Below, piece after piece: positions 33,344 to 33,869 of a stretch of DNA of 33,869 nt. Numbering within the stretch: the first letter of the stretch is position 1; the number at the start of each line of letters is the position of its first letter. The stretch spans positions 1 to 33,869 of the forward strand of contig JAEZKP010000077.1 of assembly GCA_023436145.1 (NCBI GenBank), read 5' to 3'. Source of the stretch: Fibrobacterota bacterium (GTDB lineage Bacteria > Fibrobacterota > Chitinivibrionia > Chitinivibrionales > Chitinispirillaceae). The translations under genes and the position numbers were made by a program. A model generated the notes under the pieces. It did not search any database. It was given only the letters and a program-made list of their open reading frames with translations, and was not told where the DNA came from.

Positions 33344-33658
33344 ATGACTCAATCAGCCGGTGTCCCTTTTACCAGGGAAAACGCAAAAAAATGTTTATGT
33401 TGGCAGTGCCCCGTTCAAAAAGATAGTCAATGCATCAAGAGAAACGAGGAGAAAATGGGAGATGTATTGACCACCAAATTTTTTGAACCAAATATCGTTC
33501 CGGGCTTGTACTGCTCCAGCGGTACTGCAACTTGCAAAGATATCGATACCAACCGTTCATGCATCTGCGGTGGTTGCGAAGTTTATAACAGTTTCAAATT
33601 AAACCAGAATGAACCAAACGGCTATTATTGCAAATATGGTTCGTCAAAATTTACCTAA
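33344..33658 (+). CDS. DUF2769-family cysteine-rich protein
   Basis: The protein has 104 residues. The family pattern is clear: NAKKCLCWQCPVQ, then a second Cys after DSQ, VPGLYCSSGTATCKD, CICGGCEVY and a closing GYYCKYG. Twelve cysteines are arranged as several C-x2-C and related pairs, which suggests metal binding. The start has AAGGAAG six bases upstream. No signal peptide or membrane segment is seen, so it is cytoplasmic. Relatives occur in Methanosarcina-like archaea and assorted bacteria without known function. It follows the truncated regulator and stands apart from other intact genes in the window. I assign no role. Confidence 0.8.
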   Translation: MTQSAGVPFTRENAKKCLCWQCPVQKDSQCIKRNEEKMGDVLTTKFFEPNIVPGLYCSSGTATCKDIDTNRSCICGGCEVYNSFKLNQNEPNGYYCKYGSSKFT

Positions 33659-33869
33659 TTCTTTATAGCGAAATATGTTGTGGCTTTGAGCACCTGGATG
33701 TCGAGTTAGTGTGAAACCAGAAGAGACTGTTTTCCATATCCTACCTATCCAGCCATTCAGGCTGGATTTGACCGTATGGGCTTTGCGCAGGAGAAAAGAA
33801 AACACTTACGACAGCTGGGAAAATGGAGTTTACAAAAGAATTCTAGTAGTTCATGGTAACCCGGTACTG

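Noticed and set aside
33219..33347. Second-frame segment after the TIGR02147 fragment, ending in an ATGA overlap with the DUF2769 gene
   Set aside because: It does not resemble the missing part of the TIGR02147 family and has no start of its own; it may be a remnant of some other gene but cannot be assigned.
33680..33860. Open frame of about 50 codons (CETRRDCF... to SSSSW) at the right edge
   Set aside because: It has no plausible start or ribosome-binding site and matches no family I know.

Overview
The window most likely comes from the chromosome of a member of the Fibrobacterota, probably the Chitinivibrionia/Chitinispirillum side. This is inferred from several things together: very large secreted multidomain proteins ending in type IX secretion (T9SS/FlgD-like) sorting tails, a TIGR02147-type regulator fragment (a family expanded in Fibrobacter), a GntR/LacI hybrid regulator, an Aquifex-type aconitase and moderately AT-rich DNA. 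No tRNA, rRNA, CRISPR array, insertion sequence or prophage was recognised.

Region 1 (1-18262) is a cell-surface gene cluster. On the + strand lie a 5'-truncated giant Ig-like/PKD/PEGA/FG-GAP protein ending in a dockerin-like calcium-binding pair; immediately after it a short cohesin-like protein with a T9SS sorting tail; a 1494-aa DUF4114/Ig-like protein with a FlgD-like tail; a 799-aa protein with a T9SS tail (ATGA overlap with the previous gene); and a small secreted or membrane protein. Converging on these is a 1998-aa protein of carboxypeptidase-regulatory-like repeats, a right-handed beta-helix segment, a fibronectin III domain and a T9SS tail. The adjacent dockerin and cohesin suggest a non-enzymatic surface assembly: the cohesin protein is placed on the surface by T9SS and receives the dockerin giant, which has no sorting tail of its own.

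Region 2 (18263-25970) is mostly housekeeping: thioredoxin reductase trxB, a GntR-type regulator with two winged-helix domains and a sugar-binding-protein-like sensor, a half-size phospholipase D-like protein with a C-terminal cysteine cluster, a 31-codon membrane peptide ending in a Cys-rich tail, rsmE, a metallo-beta-lactamase-fold protein and aconitase.

Region 3 (25971-28505) starts with a 557-bp gene-free stretch. It contains a near-consensus promoter and a strong intrinsic terminator that together would define a roughly 75-nt RNA just upstream of an aminotransferase-HAD phosphatase operon.

Region 4 (28506-33869) is accessory: a secreted protein of unknown function, an Rpn-family PD-(D/E)xK nuclease with five 12-bp in-frame repeats, a secreted SH3-like protein, an ECF sigma factor with a FecR-like anti-sigma partner, a truncated TIGR02147 gene behind a perfect 14-bp palindrome, and a cysteine-rich DUF2769 protein.
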